Source of the DNA: Bradyrhizobium sp. 132
GTDB lineage: Bacteria; Pseudomonadota; Alphaproteobacteria; Rhizobiales; Xanthobacteraceae
NCBI RefSeq assembly: GCF_023074185.1
Contig: NZ_JADPKY010000132.1
Coordinates: forward strand, 248,001 to 312,000
DNA: 64,000 nt
Reading direction: 5' to 3'
Below, piece after piece: positions 49,016 to 57,847 of this stretch. Numbering within the stretch: position 1 is the first letter of the stretch; each line of letters starts with the position of its first letter. The position numbers and the translations under genes are program-made. A model generated the notes under the pieces. The model was not told the origin of the DNA and ran no database searches. It saw only the letters and a list, made by a program, of their open reading frames with translations.

Positions 49016-50446
49016 ATGTCCGCCATTTACCGTGCATTACCCGGGCGCATGAGCCAGACATCGATCGAGCGGCTGAGGGAATATCTCGCGCAGCTCCCGC
49101 CGCAGGCGCAGGCGCTGCTGATGCGGGAGTTCGAGCGTGCGCTGGAGCGTGGTCAGGACACGGCTGTGGCGACCCTCGTGCTTGATCAGCTGCGCAAGGT
49201 CGTCCGCAAGACCGAAGCCGACGAGGCCCCGCCGCCGCGCACGGACGATCTGTCGCGGCTGCTGTTCCAGGTGCTGGAACCATTCCTCATCGAAGCGGGT
49301 ACCCCGATCCGGGTCGGGCAGGTCCGCCGTTCCTCGCTGGCTCCGATCTGGCAATGGCTCGGCCGCGACGGTGCTCCAGACAAGCTGAACGAATTCGAGG
49401 CGGCGCTGGCGCGCATGCCGGCCGACAGTGGGCAGGTCGAAGCGCTGGCCTCGAAGCTCCAGGCGGTCGCCGCGGAGGCCATCTTCGAGCTGACGGGGCC
49501 CGGCGGCGGTGACAAGTCGCGTGCGCTCGCCCGCGTTGGGCCCCCCAACGTGATCGAGGACCTCTATTCGATCGGGGCGGTGCTCGCGGTTCGCGAGGCC
49601 GTCGCCACCCTGAACGAGAAGCTGCCGCGCGCCCTGCGCGCCTTCGGCGATGCGCAGATCGTCTCGGTGACTTCAGCGCTCAACACTCCCGTCCTTCAGA
49701 CGCCGCAGATGCTGCCCTTCGCGCTGTCGATCGTCATGCAGCGGATGACCGCGCCGTGGCAGATCATCCGCCTCGCCATCAAGATTGCCGCCTCCGACGA
49801 CGAGATCCGCGTCGCGGCAACGCCCTATGGCGTCGCCGTCACGATCGCGCTGCATGATCTGTCCTGTGTCGCCGCGATCCTGCGCATGGACATCAAGCGC
49901 AGCCGTTTCGAGAACGTGGCCGGCAATCTCAAGACGCTGCACGACGGCGTACGCGGTCTGCGCACCGAGCTCGACCTCCGCAACGATTCCGCCTGGGGCA
50001 AGCAGTTGACCTCGATCCGGGCCGACATTTCCAACGCACTGCAATCCGAGATCGACAGCGTTCCCGGCCGCGTCCGCCGCATCCTGCGCCAGCGCGCCGA
50101 GAAGGACATTCCGCCGGGCGCGCGGATCGACAGCACCGAGGTCGAGGAAACCGTGGCGCTGATCGATTTTGTCGCGACCTGCCGCAATTATGCGAGCGAG
50201 CTTGCGATCAACGAGGTGACACTGCGCACCTATTCCGACCTCCAGCAATATGTCGAGCGTTCGACCGAGCAACTGGTGCAGTCGCTGCGCGGGGCCGATC
50301 ACAAGGTTCGCACCTATCGGCAGCAGCAGGTGCAGGCTGCGATCCGTTTCTGCCAGGTGCTGTTCGGCGATGATTATGCCTCGCTGATGAGCCGCGCCGC
50401 GGAGAACGCGGCCACGGGCGAGCGTAAATCGTCGCGCGCGAGCTGA
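49016..50446 (+). CDS. Conserved hypothetical protein
   Basis: 476 residues, soluble, mainly helical, with no signal peptide or known domain. Conserved-looking parts are MSQTSIERLREYLAQLPPQ, QALLMREFERALERG, SSLAPIWQWLGRD and the C-terminal RTYRQQQVQAAIRFCQVLFG. Regular helices suggest a helical-repeat scaffold. It lies between the FeuQ-like gene and a small hypothetical gene on the same strand; nothing in the context tells its role. Confidence 0.6.
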   Translation: MSAIYRALPGRMSQTSIERLREYLAQLPPQAQALLMREFERALERGQDTAVATLVLDQLRKVVRKTEADEAPPPRTDDLSRLLFQVLEPFLIEAGTPIRVGQVRRSSLAPIWQWLGRDGAPDKLNEFEAALARMPADSGQVEALASKLQAVAAEAIFELTGPGGGDKSRALARVGPPNVIEDLYSIGAVLAVREAVATLNEKLPRALRAFGDAQIVSVTSALNTPVLQTPQMLPFALSIVMQRMTAPWQIIRLAIKIAASDDEIRVAATPYGVAVTIALHDLSCVAAILRMDIKRSRFENVAGNLKTLHDGVRGLRTELDLRNDSAWGKQLTSIRADISNALQSEIDSVPGRVRRILRQRAEKDIPPGARIDSTEVEETVALIDFVATCRNYASELAINEVTLRTYSDLQQYVERSTEQLVQSLRGADHKVRTYRQQQVQAAIRFCQVLFGDDYASLMSRAAENAATGERKSSRAS

Positions 50447-50486
50447 TCCGGGCGTATCTTTCAGTGATCACAATTTGAGGTTGACG

Positions 50487-50816
50487 ATGCCGGCGACGGG
50501 CCCTACGGTCGCCGTGCAAGTTTTTGGAATTTCTATCTGTGGGCGCATGAAATCCCTTATCAGCTCTATCGAAATCGAGAATCGCGTCATCGTTGCCAAG
50601 TATCAAAGATTGATGGTCGGCGCGAAGGTAGTGCTGGTCGAGAAGGCAAGCGGTCGGCAGCTGCCTGAGACCCTCACCAGGGTTGCATCGCCGGTTCCCG
50701 TCGGGGCGTTGCGCATCAGATTGCCCGACGCCATCGAGCCGGGAACATACTTCCTGAAGGCCTTCAATGGGCACGGCGAGGACGCCGCTCAAAGCGTGGA
50801 CTTCGAGATCGGCTAA
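50487..50816 (+). CDS. Small hypothetical protein
   Basis: 109 residues from ATG 50487 (TTG 50475 and ATG 50547 are other choices; TTGAGG lies before 50487). The middle has KSLISSIEIENRVIVAKYQRL and the end has EPGTYFLKAFNGHGEDA, a beta-rich pattern like a small immunoglobulin-type fold. I see no known family. It lies 41 bp after the 476-residue gene. Confidence 0.5.
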   Translation: MPATGPTVAVQVFGISICGRMKSLISSIEIENRVIVAKYQRLMVGAKVVLVEKASGRQLPETLTRVASPVPVGALRIRLPDAIEPGTYFLKAFNGHGEDAAQSVDFEIG

Positions 50817-50860
50817 GCCGTTGGATTCTCACCGTTTCGGGACTGTGCGCGGTCGCGGCA

Positions 50861-50878
50861 AATTGACAATTGTCAATT
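50861..50878. promoter_or_regulatory. 18-bp perfect palindrome before ccmI
   Basis: AATTGACAATTGTCAATT is its own reverse complement. It lies about 70 bp upstream of the ccmI ATG in a 131-bp gap. A symmetric AT-rich site of this length is typical of a dimeric regulator such as a MarR, LysR or TetR protein; the core TTGACA also resembles a -35 box. Confidence 0.5.
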
Positions 50879-50947
50879 GCCGCATCGTCCGGCCGTGGTG
50901 TAAAGCCACGGGTGGGCGCGGCTCGCGCGCTGCCGGAAGCTTGCCAG

Positions 50948-52063
50948 ATGACGCTATGGTTCGTGTTCGCGCTGATGACGGTCGCGGCGATTTTCGCCGT
51001 GCTTCTGCCGCTCGGCCGTAGCGGACGCGCGCAAAATCAGGGCAGCGAGGTCGTGGTCTACAAGGACCAACTGGCCGAGATCGACCGTGATGTTGCCGCG
51101 GGGCTGATCGGAGCGCCCGAGGCCGAAGCCGCGCGCGTCGAGGTTAGCCGCAGGCTGCTCGCCGCGGCCGGCAGTGAGCCCGCACTAGCGCCGAAATCCA
51201 ACCTCAAATGGCGCCGCGCGGCGGCCGTGCTGGCGCTTGCCGGTCTGCCGCTGGTTGCGATCGGCGTCTACATGCCGCTCGGCTCGCCCAGGCTTCAGGA
51301 TTTTCCGCTGGCACAGCGGGAGCGCGGATCCGGGTCCGGAATGGCGCAGTCGCTTGAGAATCTGGTCGTGCAGGTCGAGCAACATCTGGAAAAGAATCCG
51401 ACCGACGGGCGTGGCTGGAACGTGATCGCGCCCGTGCTGGAGCGGCTTGGTCGCTTCGACGACGCGGTGCGCGCCTATCGCAACTCGCTCACCTACAATG
51501 GCGAGAGCGCGGAGCGCCGGTCCGATCTCGGCGAAGCGATGTCGGCCGCGGCCGGTGGCGTCGTGACCGCCGAAGCCAAGACCGAGTTCGAGCGCGCGCG
51601 CGCGCTTAGCGCCGACGATCCCAAAGCGAACTATTTCCTCGGTCTCGCCGCCGAGCAGGACGGCCGCAAGGACGATGCCGCCAATATCTGGCGCGCACTG
51701 CTGGCGAAGGCGCCCGCGGATGCGCCGTGGCGCCCACTCGTGCAGACCTCGCTCGCGCGGGTCGGCGGCGGTGGCGCGACGATGCCGGCGCTGTCGGATG
51801 AGACCGTTGCAGCTTCCAAGGACATGAAGGAGGGTGATCGCAACGCCATGGTTCGCGGTATGGTCGAACGGCTCGCCACGCGCCTCAGGCAGAACGGCGA
51901 CGACGTCGAGGGTTGGCTGCGGCTAGTGCGCGCCTATCTCGTGATGGGCGACCGCGACAAGGCGGTGGGCGCATCAACCGATGCCCGCCAGGCGGTTGCC
52001 AACGATACAGCGCGGCTGCGCCAGCTCAATGAAGGCCTCAAGACACTCGGGCTCGACGGATGA
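50948..52063 (+). CDS. ccmI: Cytochrome c maturation protein CcmI (CycH)
   Basis: 371 residues from ATG 50948. Two membrane helices (about 4-20, 92-110) enclose a cytoplasmic loop with VVVYKDQLAEIDRDVAAGLI, the CcmI N-terminal signature; the periplasmic part holds TPR-like repeats (about 140-300). CcmI holds apocytochrome c for heme attachment by CcmF/CcmH. It starts the ccmIEFH operon; the ccmE gene follows 37 bp on. Confidence 0.9.
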   Translation: MTLWFVFALMTVAAIFAVLLPLGRSGRAQNQGSEVVVYKDQLAEIDRDVAAGLIGAPEAEAARVEVSRRLLAAAGSEPALAPKSNLKWRRAAAVLALAGLPLVAIGVYMPLGSPRLQDFPLAQRERGSGSGMAQSLENLVVQVEQHLEKNPTDGRGWNVIAPVLERLGRFDDAVRAYRNSLTYNGESAERRSDLGEAMSAAAGGVVTAEAKTEFERARALSADDPKANYFLGLAAEQDGRKDDAANIWRALLAKAPADAPWRPLVQTSLARVGGGGATMPALSDETVAASKDMKEGDRNAMVRGMVERLATRLRQNGDDVEGWLRLVRAYLVMGDRDKAVGASTDARQAVANDTARLRQLNEGLKTLGLDG

Positions 52064-52100
52064 CGACGTCAGGGCGAGACGAGCAGGGAACGGATACGCC

Positions 52101-52610
52101 ATGACGCGCAAGCAGCGACGTATGACCATCATCGGCGGCTCGCTCGCCGTGCTCGCGCTCGCGGCCGCGCTGGTGCTCAACGCATTGCGCGACTCCATCG
52201 TGTTCTTCTCGACGCCGACCATGGTCGCCGAAAAGCACGTCGCGCCCGGCAAGCGGTTTCGCCTCGGCGGCCTGGTGCAGCCCGGCTCGCTCCAGCGCGG
52301 CGACAATCTCGCAGTGACCTTCGAGGTCGCCGACGGCGGCGCCAAGCTTCCGGTCGCCTTCAAGGGCATTTTGCCCGACCTGTTCCGCGAAGGGCAGGGC
52401 GTCGTCGCCGAAGGCGCGCTCGACGCCGATGGCGTGTTCAAGGCCGACACCGTGCTCGCCAAGCACGACGAGACCTACATGCCCAAGGACGTCGCCGATG
52501 CCCTGAAGAAGCAGGGGCACTGGAAGGATGATTATGACGCCAAGGCTTCTGATAGCGTAAAGCCTGCGGCTACGACGGCGCAGGGAAACTCGCAGGGAGC
52601 TGTGCGGTGA
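52101..52610 (+). CDS. ccmE: Heme chaperone CcmE (CycJ)
   Basis: 169 residues. One N-terminal membrane helix (about 9-29) and a periplasmic OB-fold with FRLGGLVQPGSL. The covalent heme ligand is the His of AKHDETYMP, with the conserved Tyr. It accepts heme from CcmC and passes it to CcmF. Its stop overlaps the ccmF GTG by 4 bp. Confidence 0.93.
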   Translation: MTRKQRRMTIIGGSLAVLALAAALVLNALRDSIVFFSTPTMVAEKHVAPGKRFRLGGLVQPGSLQRGDNLAVTFEVADGGAKLPVAFKGILPDLFREGQGVVAEGALDADGVFKADTVLAKHDETYMPKDVADALKKQGHWKDDYDAKASDSVKPAATTAQGNSQGAVR

Positions 52611-54589
52611 TTGCGGAAGCCGGACATTACGCGCTGGTGCTGGCGCTCGGACTGGCACTGATCCAGTCCATCGTGCCCCTGATCGGGGCTCGCCTGCGCG
52701 ATGATGCGCTGATGAATGTGGCGCGCTCCACCGCGCTGGCGCAGCTTCTGTTCGTCGGTGCGTCATTCATCGCGCTGGTGATGCTGCACGTGGACTCGGA
52801 CTTCTCCGTCGTCAACGTCTACGAGAATTCCCATTCCATGAAGCCGCTGCTCTACAAGATCACCGGCGTGTGGGGAAACCATGAAGGCTCGATGCTCTTG
52901 TGGGTGTCGATCCTCGCGCTGTTCGGCGGATTGGTCGCGGCCTTCGGCAACAATCTGCCGCTGTCGCTGCGCGCGCATGTGCTGGCCGTGCAGGCGTGGA
53001 TCGCCAGCGCCTTTTATCTCTTCATCCTGGTGACCTCGAACCCGTTTCTGCGCATCGCCAATCCGCCGATCGAGGGACGCGATCTCAATCCGGTACTTCA
53101 GGACATCGGTCTCGCCGTGCATCCGCCGATGCTCTATCTCGGCTATGTCGGCTTCTCGATCTCGTTCTCCTTCGCTGTCGCAGCGTTGCTGGAGGGACGG
53201 ATCGACGCCGCCTGGGCGCGCTGGGTGCGGCCGTGGACGCTGGTCGCCTGGATCTTCCTGACGCTCGGCATCGCCATGGGCTCGTACTGGGCCTATTACG
53301 AACTGGGCTGGGGCGGCTGGTGGTTTTGGGACCCGGTCGAGAACGCCTCGCTGATGCCGTGGCTTGCCGGCACCGCGCTGCTGCATTCGGCTCTGGTGAT
53401 GGAGAAGCGCAATGCGCTGAAGGTCTGGACCATCCTCCTGTCGATCCTGACCTTCTCGCTGTCGCTGCTCGGCACCTTCCTGGTGCGCTCGGGCGTCATC
53501 ACCTCTGTGCATGCCTTTGCGACCGATCCAACCCGCGGCGTGTTCATTCTGCTGATCCTCTGCCTGTTCATCGGCGGCAGCCTGTCGCTGTTTGCGGGGC
53601 GCGCGACGTCGTTGAAGCAGGGCGGCCTGTTTGCGCCGATCTCGCGCGAGGGCGCGCTGGTGCTGAACAATCTGCTGCTCACGGTCGCCTGCGCGGTGGT
53701 GTTGTTCGGCACGCTCTATCCGCTGGCGATGGAGATGCTCGCCGATTTCAAGATGTCGGTCGGTGCTCCCTTCTACAACCTCACCTTCGCTCCACTGTTC
53801 ACGCTGCTGCTGATCGCCGTGCCGTTCGGGCCGATGCTGGCGTGGAAACGCGGCGATCTGCTCGGCGTGACGCAACGGCTGCTCGCGGCCGGCGTTGCCG
53901 GGCTCGTCGCCGTCGCCATGGTCTGGGGCTGGGCGCGCGGCGGCAGCGCGCTGGCGCCATTGGCAATCGGACTTGGCGTCTTCGTCATTGCCGGTGCCGC
54001 GACGGATCTGGCCGAACGAACCGGCTTGTTTCGCCTGCCGTTCGCGACGACGCTGCATCGTGCCCGGGGTCTGCCGCGCTCGGCCTGGGGCTCGATGTTC
54101 GCGCATGCTGGCCTCGGCGTCGCGTTGATCGGAATCGTCTGCGAGACCACCTGGAACAGCGAATATATCGCGACCATGAAGCAGAACGACGTCGCCCATG
54201 TCGCCGGCTATGACGTCAAGCTGGACGGCCTGTTTCAGCGTCAAGGGCCGAACTTCCACGAGATGATCGCCGAATTCAACGTCAGCCGTGACGGCGAGAA
54301 AATCAGCGTCATGACGCCGTCCAAGCGCAGCTTCACCACCCGCGGCTCGTCGACCACTGAGGCCGCGCTGCTGACGCGTGGCGCAAACCAGCTCTACGTC
54401 TCTCTCGGAGACGCCAACGCCGAGGGCGCCATCGCCGTGCGCATCTATCACAAGCCGTTGGTGCTATTGATCTGGTGGGGACCGGTGCTGATGGCGTTCG
54501 GCGGCATGCTGTCGCTGTCCGACCGGCGCCTGCGGGTCGGCGCGCCAAGCCCGGCGCGGGCCAAGCAGCGCCTGCAGCCGGCGGAGTGA
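52607..54589 (+). CDS. ccmF: Heme lyase subunit CcmF (CycK)
   Basis: 660 residues with about 15 membrane helices. The tryptophan-rich heme-handling motif GWGGWWFWDPVENASLMPW is near residues 226-244, after the conserved region VHPPMLYLGYVGFS, and periplasmic heme-ligand histidines lie in the flanking loops. It ligates heme to apocytochromes in the periplasm with CcmH and CcmI. GTG start. The ccmH gene begins 4 bp after its stop. Confidence 0.95.
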   Translation: MIAEAGHYALVLALGLALIQSIVPLIGARLRDDALMNVARSTALAQLLFVGASFIALVMLHVDSDFSVVNVYENSHSMKPLLYKITGVWGNHEGSMLLWVSILALFGGLVAAFGNNLPLSLRAHVLAVQAWIASAFYLFILVTSNPFLRIANPPIEGRDLNPVLQDIGLAVHPPMLYLGYVGFSISFSFAVAALLEGRIDAAWARWVRPWTLVAWIFLTLGIAMGSYWAYYELGWGGWWFWDPVENASLMPWLAGTALLHSALVMEKRNALKVWTILLSILTFSLSLLGTFLVRSGVITSVHAFATDPTRGVFILLILCLFIGGSLSLFAGRATSLKQGGLFAPISREGALVLNNLLLTVACAVVLFGTLYPLAMEMLADFKMSVGAPFYNLTFAPLFTLLLIAVPFGPMLAWKRGDLLGVTQRLLAAGVAGLVAVAMVWGWARGGSALAPLAIGLGVFVIAGAATDLAERTGLFRLPFATTLHRARGLPRSAWGSMFAHAGLGVALIGIVCETTWNSEYIATMKQNDVAHVAGYDVKLDGLFQRQGPNFHEMIAEFNVSRDGEKISVMTPSKRSFTTRGSSTTEAALLTRGANQLYVSLGDANAEGAIAVRIYHKPLVLLIWWGPVLMAFGGMLSLSDRRLRVGAPSPARAKQRLQPAE

Positions 54590-54593
54590 TCCG

Positions 54594-55076
54594 ATGCGCC
54601 GGATGATGGTTGCGTTCGTCGCCCTGATGCTGCTGGCCTTGCCTGCGGCGCACGCCGTGCAGCCCGACGAGATCATGTCGGATCCTGCGAAGGAGTCGCG
54701 CGCGCGCGACTTGTCGCGCGAGCTGCGCTGCATGGTCTGTCAGAACCAGTCGATCGACGATTCCGATGCGCCGCTCGCGCGCGATTTGCGGCTCCTGGTG
54801 CGCGAGCGCATCGCCGCCGGTGACAGCAATTCGCAAGTGCTCGATTTTTTGGTCGCGCGCTACGGCGAGTTCGTGCTGCTCAAGCCGCGCTTCGAGCGCA
54901 ACACCATGCTGTTGTGGCTGCTCGCGCCGCTGCTGCTGATGGGCGGCGGCCTGGCGCTGTGGCTGCAAATCCGCCGGCGCTCGCGAAGCGGTGCAGACGT
55001 GCCAGCTCCGCCGCTCACGCCCGATGAGGAAGCGCGGCTGGCCGCATTGATGTCGGACGAAGCCTCATCGCCCTAG
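54594..55076 (+). CDS. ccmH: Cytochrome c maturation protein CcmH (CycL)
   Basis: 160 residues: a signal peptide (about 1-21), then the thiol-disulfide motif LRCMVCQNQSI with the two redox cysteines, a helical bundle (RDLRLLVRERI) and a membrane helix (about 103-123). It keeps the apocytochrome heme-binding cysteines reduced. It is the last gene of the operon; degP follows after 225 bp. Confidence 0.93.
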   Translation: MRRMMVAFVALMLLALPAAHAVQPDEIMSDPAKESRARDLSRELRCMVCQNQSIDDSDAPLARDLRLLVRERIAAGDSNSQVLDFLVARYGEFVLLKPRFERNTMLLWLLAPLLLMGGGLALWLQIRRRSRSGADVPAPPLTPDEEARLAALMSDEASSP

Positions 55077-55301
55077 TTGCGTCGCTTCGCGCGTCAAGCC
55101 GACACTCCGAAGCGGAACCTCGTTAAGTTCCTACGGGATCACAACTTTCGTCCTGCGATGAACTGCCGCATTCGCATTGCCGTTCATTACAAAAGTTTAA
55201 CCCCGCCGCCAGCGCACGGTAAGGCGGGAGCCCCCATCTTCAGCTCCGTAAGGTGCAGCCATCAGGCACCAAATGGATTTCAAGGCCCTGGAGATCTCTG
55301 C

Positions 55302-56882
55302 ATGACCGACCGTCCTGACCTCTCGAACCTTCCGTCCTACCGGCAGCCCCGCCGGTCGGTTTTCTCGGCCCGCAAGATCGCGCTGATGGCCTCGGTCGTC
55401 GCCGGGCTCAGTGCCGCCGTCTACGGCTTTGGCCCGTCGACCTCGTCAGCCGACCTGTTCTCGACCCCGGCGCATGCGCAGGTCAACAACGAGGTCCGCA
55501 AGGTCGAGCGTCCGATCGGCTTCGCCGACGTCGTCGAGCGCGTGAAGCCGTCAGTGATCTCGGTGAAAGTCAACATCAAGGAAAAGACCGCGAGCAATGA
55601 TGACGGCGATGACGCGCAGTCGCCGTTCCAGCCGGGCTCGCCGATGGAGCGCTTCTTCCGCCGCTTCGGCGGTCCGGACGGTTTCCCGGGCCAGAAGGGG
55701 GGCGGCCGTGGCCGCGTCGTGCAGGGCCAGGGTTCCGGCTTCTTCATCTCGGCCGACGGTTTCGCCGTGACCAACAACCACGTGGTGGACGGCGCCGACA
55801 AGGTCGAGGTCACGACCGACGACGGCAAGACCTACACCGCCAAGGTGATCGGCACCGATCAGCGCACTGATCTCGCCTTGATCAAGGTCGAGGGCAGCTC
55901 GAACTTCCCGTTCGCCAAGCTTGCCGACGGCAAGCCGCGGATCGGCGACTGGGTGCTCGCGGTCGGCAATCCGTTCGGCCTCGGCGGCACCGTGACCGCG
56001 GGCATCGTTTCGGCCAGCGGCCGCGACATCGGCAACGGCCCCTATGACGATTTCATCCAGATCGACGCGCCCGTGAACAAGGGCAATTCCGGCGGTCCGG
56101 CTTTCGACACCAACGGTGAGGTGATGGGCGTCAACACCGCGATCTACTCGCCCTCCGGCGGCAGTGTCGGCATTGCGTTCTCGATCCCCGCGAGCACCGT
56201 GAAGAGCGTGGTGGCGCAGCTCAAGGACAAGGGCTCGGTCAGCCGCGGCTGGATTGGCGTGCAGATTCAGCCTGTCACCTCCGACATCGCCGACAGCCTC
56301 GGCATGAAGAAGGCCGAAGGTGCGCTGGTTGCCGAGCCGCAGGCGAATGGCCCGGCGGCCAAGGCCGGCATCGAGTCCGGTGACGTGATCACGTCAGTCA
56401 ACGGCGAATCGGTCAAGGACGCCCGCGAGCTCGCCCGCACCATTGGCGGTTTGACGCCCGGCGCGACCGTGAAGCTCAACGTGCTGCACAAGGGCCAGGA
56501 CAAGGTCGTGAACCTGACCCTCGGCCAGTTGCCGAACACGGTCGAGGCCAAAGCCGACACCGACAAGGACACCGGCAAGGGCGCGAGCCGCGGCACCGAC
56601 GTGCCCAAGCTCGGGATGACCGTCGCGCCCGCCGATTCTGTGGCCGGCGCCGGCAAGGAGGGCGTCGTGATCACCGAAGTCGATCCGAAGAGCGCCGCAG
56701 CCGAACGCGGCTTCAAGGAAGGCGACGTGATTCTCGAAGTCGGCGGCAAGAGCGTGAGCACTGCCGGCGAAGTCCGCGACGCCATCACCACGGCGCGGAC
56801 CGACAACAAGAACAGCGTCCTGATGCGGGTCAAGAGCGGCGGCCAGTCGCGCTTCGTCGCCGTGCCCATCGCCAAGGGCTAA
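55302..56882 (+). CDS. degP: Periplasmic serine protease DegP/HtrA
   Basis: 526 residues from ATG 55302. A signal-anchor (about 25-55, AHAQ) then a trypsin-like domain with the triad His in TNNHVVDG, Asp in RTDLALIKV and Ser in GNSGGPAF; two PDZ domains follow (about 290-375, 420-515). It degrades or refolds damaged periplasmic proteins. It is followed by a strong terminator and then the two-component/glnE genes in the same direction. A frame further upstream is open but carries no signal peptide. Confidence 0.94.
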   Translation: MTDRPDLSNLPSYRQPRRSVFSARKIALMASVVAGLSAAVYGFGPSTSSADLFSTPAHAQVNNEVRKVERPIGFADVVERVKPSVISVKVNIKEKTASNDDGDDAQSPFQPGSPMERFFRRFGGPDGFPGQKGGGRGRVVQGQGSGFFISADGFAVTNNHVVDGADKVEVTTDDGKTYTAKVIGTDQRTDLALIKVEGSSNFPFAKLADGKPRIGDWVLAVGNPFGLGGTVTAGIVSASGRDIGNGPYDDFIQIDAPVNKGNSGGPAFDTNGEVMGVNTAIYSPSGGSVGIAFSIPASTVKSVVAQLKDKGSVSRGWIGVQIQPVTSDIADSLGMKKAEGALVAEPQANGPAAKAGIESGDVITSVNGESVKDARELARTIGGLTPGATVKLNVLHKGQDKVVNLTLGQLPNTVEAKADTDKDTGKGASRGTDVPKLGMTVAPADSVAGAGKEGVVITEVDPKSAAAERGFKEGDVILEVGGKSVSTAGEVRDAITTARTDNKNSVLMRVKSGGQSRFVAVPIAKG

Positions 56883-57033
56883 CCAAGGGCCAGGCCTCAG
56901 GAGGCCCACGAGATGAAGGGTGTCGCCGGCATCAGTCGCCCCCGCCGACGGCGTCCTTCGGGGAAGCAGCGCAACGTTTGCTTCCCCTGTCTACCTTCCG
57001 GTGGAATTACGCCCCCCTCCGTCGGAAGGCCTA

Positions 57034-57073
57034 GGGCGGTGAGGTCCCCCCAGCTTCACCGCCCGCCTTTTTC
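57034..57073 (+). terminator. Rho-independent terminator after degP
   Basis: GGGCGGTGA (57034-57042) pairs perfectly with TCACCGCCC (57056-57064) across a 13-nt loop, followed by GCCTTTTTC. It should end the degP transcript before the regulator gene. Confidence 0.85.
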
Positions 57074-57145
57074 TCGTTGCCAGAGTCTCTCACTCGGCTT
57101 GCATGCGATTGCCGCTCGCGCCATGTTTAGAGAAGGTTCCCTCCC

Positions 57146-57847
57146 TTGACCGTCGCCGAACGCACGATGCGCCTCCTCATCATTGAAGACGACCGCGAAT
57201 CCGCCGACTATCTCGTGAAGGCGTTTCGCGAGGTCGGGCACATTGCCGATCACGCCGCTGACGGCGAGGAAGGCCTCGCCATGGCCGAGAACGGCGATTA
57301 CGACGTGCTGGTGGTCGACCGCATGCTGCCCAAGCGCGACGGCCTGTCGCTGATCGGCGCGCTCCGCGACAAGGACGATTCGACGCCGGTGCTGATTCTC
57401 TCCGCGCTTGGACAGGTCGACGACCGCATCAAGGGCTTGCGCGCCGGCGGCGACGACTATCTGCCAAAACCCTATTCCTTTGCCGAGCTCCTGGCCCGGG
57501 TCGAGGTGCTGTCACGCCGCCGCGGCGGTCCGGCCGAGGACACGCTGTACCGGGTCGGCGATCTCGAGCTCGACCGGCTCTCCCATCGCGTCGCTCGCGG
57601 CAAGGACGAGCTGACGCTCCAGCCGCGTGAATTCCGCCTGCTCGAATACCTTATGAAGCATGCGGGCCAGGTGGTGACCCGCACCATGCTCTTGGAGAAC
57701 GTCTGGGACTATCATTTCGATCCGCAGACCAACGTGATCGACGTGCACATCTCGCGGTTGCGCTCCAAGATCGACAAGGGTTTTGAGCGGCCGCTGCTGC
57801 ACACGATCCGCGGCGCCGGGTACATGATCCGTGACGGCATTCGGTAA
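57146..57847 (+). CDS. OmpR-family response regulator
   Basis: 233 residues from TTG 57146 (AGAAGG upstream; ATG 57167 would drop 7 residues and give the usual MRLLIIEDD start). Receiver: EDD at 14-16, phospho-acceptor D58 in VVDRMLP, lysine in LPKPYSF; winged helix with QPREFRLLEYLMKH and NVIDVHISRLRSKID. It is of the class near CzcR/CusR/QseB. It overlaps the kinase gene by 17 bp. Its gene order (degP, regulator, kinase, glnE) is found in other rhizobia. Confidence 0.88.
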   Translation: MTVAERTMRLLIIEDDRESADYLVKAFREVGHIADHAADGEEGLAMAENGDYDVLVVDRMLPKRDGLSLIGALRDKDDSTPVLILSALGQVDDRIKGLRAGGDDYLPKPYSFAELLARVEVLSRRRGGPAEDTLYRVGDLELDRLSHRVARGKDELTLQPREFRLLEYLMKHAGQVVTRTMLLENVWDYHFDPQTNVIDVHISRLRSKIDKGFERPLLHTIRGAGYMIRDGIR

